Of a stretch of DNA of 64,000 bases, positions 61,528-64,000 are shown piece by piece. Source of the DNA: Caballeronia sp. LZ062 (GTDB lineage: Bacteria > Pseudomonadota > Gammaproteobacteria > Burkholderiales > Burkholderiaceae); the NCBI RefSeq assembly GCF_031450785.1, contig NZ_JARTWB010000001.1, forward strand, positions 744,001 through 808,000, read 5' to 3'. The first letter of the stretch is position 1; each line of letters starts with the position of its first letter. The position numbers and the translations under genes are program-made. The notes below the pieces were generated by a model. The model saw nothing but the letters and a program-made list of their open reading frames with translations. It was not told the origin of the DNA and made no database searches.

Positions 61528-61782
61528 TCAATTCGCCTTGCAGGCGACCAGCAGCGAGTTCTGGTTGTTGTCGCTCGATTGATCCAGGACGTCGTAGCCG
61601 GCGGGACACGCGACCTTCGCGTTATCGGTGCACAGACGCCAGCCGCCGTATGCAGGGCACGTGACGAGTTGCGTGGGCCGGCCGTCGGCGGAAAAAAGCG
61701 GCGGCGCGCTGCTGCATCCGCCTAGCGCCCACGCGCTTCCGGCGAGCATGACGATAAGGCCGATTGCTTTGCCGAGCTTCAT
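61528..61782 (-). CDS. Small lipoprotein, 84 residues
   Basis: An 84-residue lipoprotein with signal peptide and lipobox (WALGGC, Cys23). The mature part has four further cysteines (TCPAYGG, LCTDNA, ACPAGYDV, ACKAN), suggesting disulfide bonds in the periplasm. The pattern suggests a small folded domain with YDVLDQSSDNNQNSLL. I do not know its family. ATG 61782 gives the signal peptide. It is convergent with the lipocalin gene. The function is unknown. Confidence 0.75.
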   Translation of the reverse strand: MKLGKAIGLIVMLAGSAWALGGCSSAPPLFSADGRPTQLVTCPAYGGWRLCTDNAKVACPAGYDVLDQSSDNNQNSLLVACKAN

Positions 61783-61876
61783 CCCGCACCCCTTGTTTTC
61801 AGGTCGTTATTTGTTATTTCGATGTTCCGCGAGTATGCCACGCGAAGCTTTCGCATCGATTTTGCATAACGCCGAA

Positions 61877-63319
<1,443 letters not shown>

Positions 63320-63358
63320 GGGCGCGGTGTCTCCGTTTTCTCTAATGGGCGACAGCGT

Positions 63359-63374
63359 ATCTCAAACTAGAGAC
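63359..63374. promoter_or_regulatory. Candidate upstream activator site 1
   Basis: ATCTCAAACTAGAGAC, an imperfect inverted repeat similar to the perfect one at 63425-63440 (shared TCTC and TAGAGAC). It lies between the activator gene and the sigma-54 promoter. The two centres are 66 bases apart. Confidence 0.5.
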
Positions 63375-63424
63375 AGCACACAGCCTCGTTTTCCCAGGCG
63401 GGCGTGTGCGTTCGCAAGCCCGGC

Positions 63425-63440
63425 GTCTCTGAATAGAGAC
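63425..63440. promoter_or_regulatory. Candidate upstream activator site 2
   Basis: Perfect 6-bp inverted repeat GTCTCT-GAAT-AGAGAC, 65 bases upstream of the -24 element. The symmetry suits a Fis-type dimer such as the divergent sigma-54 activator. Confidence 0.6.
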
Positions 63441-63504
63441 GATCTGTCCGCGTCCGCCTCGTTGCGCCGCCATCCAAAGGGCGCCGACCGCGTTCGCACC
63501 GTCA

Positions 63505-63520
63505 TTGGCACGGAAGCTGC
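63505..63520 (+). promoter_or_regulatory. Sigma-54 (-24/-12) promoter
   Basis: TTGGCACGGAAGCTGC has the GG and GC dinucleotides exactly ten bases apart (63507-63508 and 63519-63520) and nearly matches TGGCACG-N4-TTGC, with one mismatch. It lies 75 bases before the permease ATG and downstream of two inverted-repeat sites. Confidence 0.8.
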
Positions 63521-63595
63521 ATCGTTCCGCCCGCCGACGGCCCGCACAAAACGGCCGCGGACGAAGTTCAGAGAACAACCATTAACGGAGACTCA

Positions 63596-64000
63596 ATGTC
63601 GTTCCTCATCGTGCTCGCCGCCCTGGCGTTCCTGATGCTGGCCGCCTATCGCGGCTACAGCGTCATTCTTTTCGCGCCGATCGCCGCGCTCGCGGCCGTC
63701 CTGCTGACCGATCCCGCCGCCGTCGCGCCCGTGTTTTCGGGCATCTTCATGGAGAAGATGGTCGGCTTCGTCAAGCTCTACTTCCCCGTGTTCCTGCTCG
63801 GCGCGGTGTTCGGCAAGGTCATCGAACTGTCCGGCTTCTCGGAGTCCATCGTCGCTGCGGCGATCCGCTATATCGGTAAGTCGCGCGTCAATGCGGTGAT
63901 CGTCGCCGTGTGCGCGCTGCTCACCTATGGCGGCGTGTCGCTCTTCGTGGTCGTGTTTGCCGTATATCCGTTCGCGGCGGAAATGTACCGGCAGAGCAAT
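63596..64000 (+). CDS. GntP-family permease, 3' end outside window
   Basis: The first 135 codons of an inner membrane permease are visible, running to the window edge. At least four hydrophobic segments are present (SFLIVLAALAFLMLAAYRGY, VILFAPIAALAAVLL, KLYFPVFLLGAVFGKVIEL, VIVAVCALLTYGGVSLFVVV). The pattern LFAPIAALAAVLLTDP and GKVIELSGFSESIVAAAIRY resembles GntP/CitMHS-type transporters of gluconate or short hydroxy acids. ACGGAG precedes ATG 63596. A sigma-54 promoter precedes it, and the divergent activator probably controls it. A role in 3-hydroxybutyrate uptake is inferred from similarity to the pseudomonad arrangement. Confidence 0.8.
   Translation, partial: MSFLIVLAALAFLMLAAYRGYSVILFAPIAALAAVLLTDPAAVAPVFSGIFMEKMVGFVKLYFPVFLLGAVFGKVIELSGFSESIVAAAIRYIGKSRVNAVIVAVCALLTYGGVSLFVVVFAVYPFAAEMYRQSN

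Overview
This 64 kb window is GC-rich, densely coded bacterial DNA. Its gene content (tetrahydromethanopterin-linked C1 oxidation, PQQ synthesis, hopanoid synthesis, CstA-YbdD, monomeric isocitrate dehydrogenase, many conserved small secreted proteins) points to a Burkholderiaceae genome, most likely Paraburkholderia or Caballeronia. That is a recognition-based inference. No rRNA, tRNA, CRISPR array, insertion sequence or prophage was seen.

Layout. (1) 1-8975, + strand: the end of a C1 operon. fhcB (cut by the window edge), fhcA, fhcD and fhcC encode the formyltransferase/hydrolase complex that turns formyl-H4MPT into formate. A cytochrome b561, pqqB, pqqC, pqqD, pqqE and a NarL-type response regulator follow, mostly with stop/start overlaps. 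No canonical pqqA is present; two coupled micro-ORFs sit at the junctions where it might be expected. (2) 8906-12323, - strand: a sensor kinase, a small unknown, a YVTN beta-propeller protein and a secreted unknown, which look like accessory genes for a periplasmic PQQ enzyme. (3) 12.5-21 kb: miscellaneous genes, including a double-glycine-leader-like peptide, a frameshifted VOC gene, a mini J-domain protein, a PhnZ-like oxygenase, an MFS pump, a lytic transglycosylase, three low-complexity secreted proteins and a RarD-type permease. (4) 21-28.2 kb: an EgtD-like methyltransferase, acylphosphatase, and a four-gene signalling operon (hybrid kinase, CheR, CheB, response regulator-kinase). (5) 28.3-51.7 kb: a dispersed hopanoid region (hpnA, hpnB, ispH-hpnH, hpnM, hpnN with an mlaA-like gene, and the operon hpnD-hpnE-shc-hpnG), interrupted by icd, a VapBC-type toxin-antitoxin pair, cstA-ybdD with a divergent two-component system, and a thioesterase. 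hpnC is not in the window. (6) 51.9-58.3 kb: a CheY/CheC/diguanylate cyclase operon, a long non-coding stretch, a large hybrid kinase and a stress-type protein. (7) 58.4-64 kb: FMN reductase, a 44-residue secreted peptide, an AEC permease, a lipocalin, a small lipoprotein, and a sigma-54 activator divergent from a GntP-type permease with a clear -24/-12 promoter and paired upstream sites.

How the genes work together. The Fhc enzymes handle formaldehyde-derived C1 units. PqqBCDE supply the cofactor for a periplasmic alcohol/methanol dehydrogenase, which is probably upstream and outside the window. The neighbouring kinase and regulator are plausible controllers of this system. In the second half, IspH supplies isoprenoid precursors, HpnD/HpnE/Shc build the C30 hopene, HpnH/HpnG/HpnA/HpnB extend and decorate the side chain, and HpnM/HpnN with the MlaA-like lipoprotein probably handle lipid traffic to and from the outer membrane.
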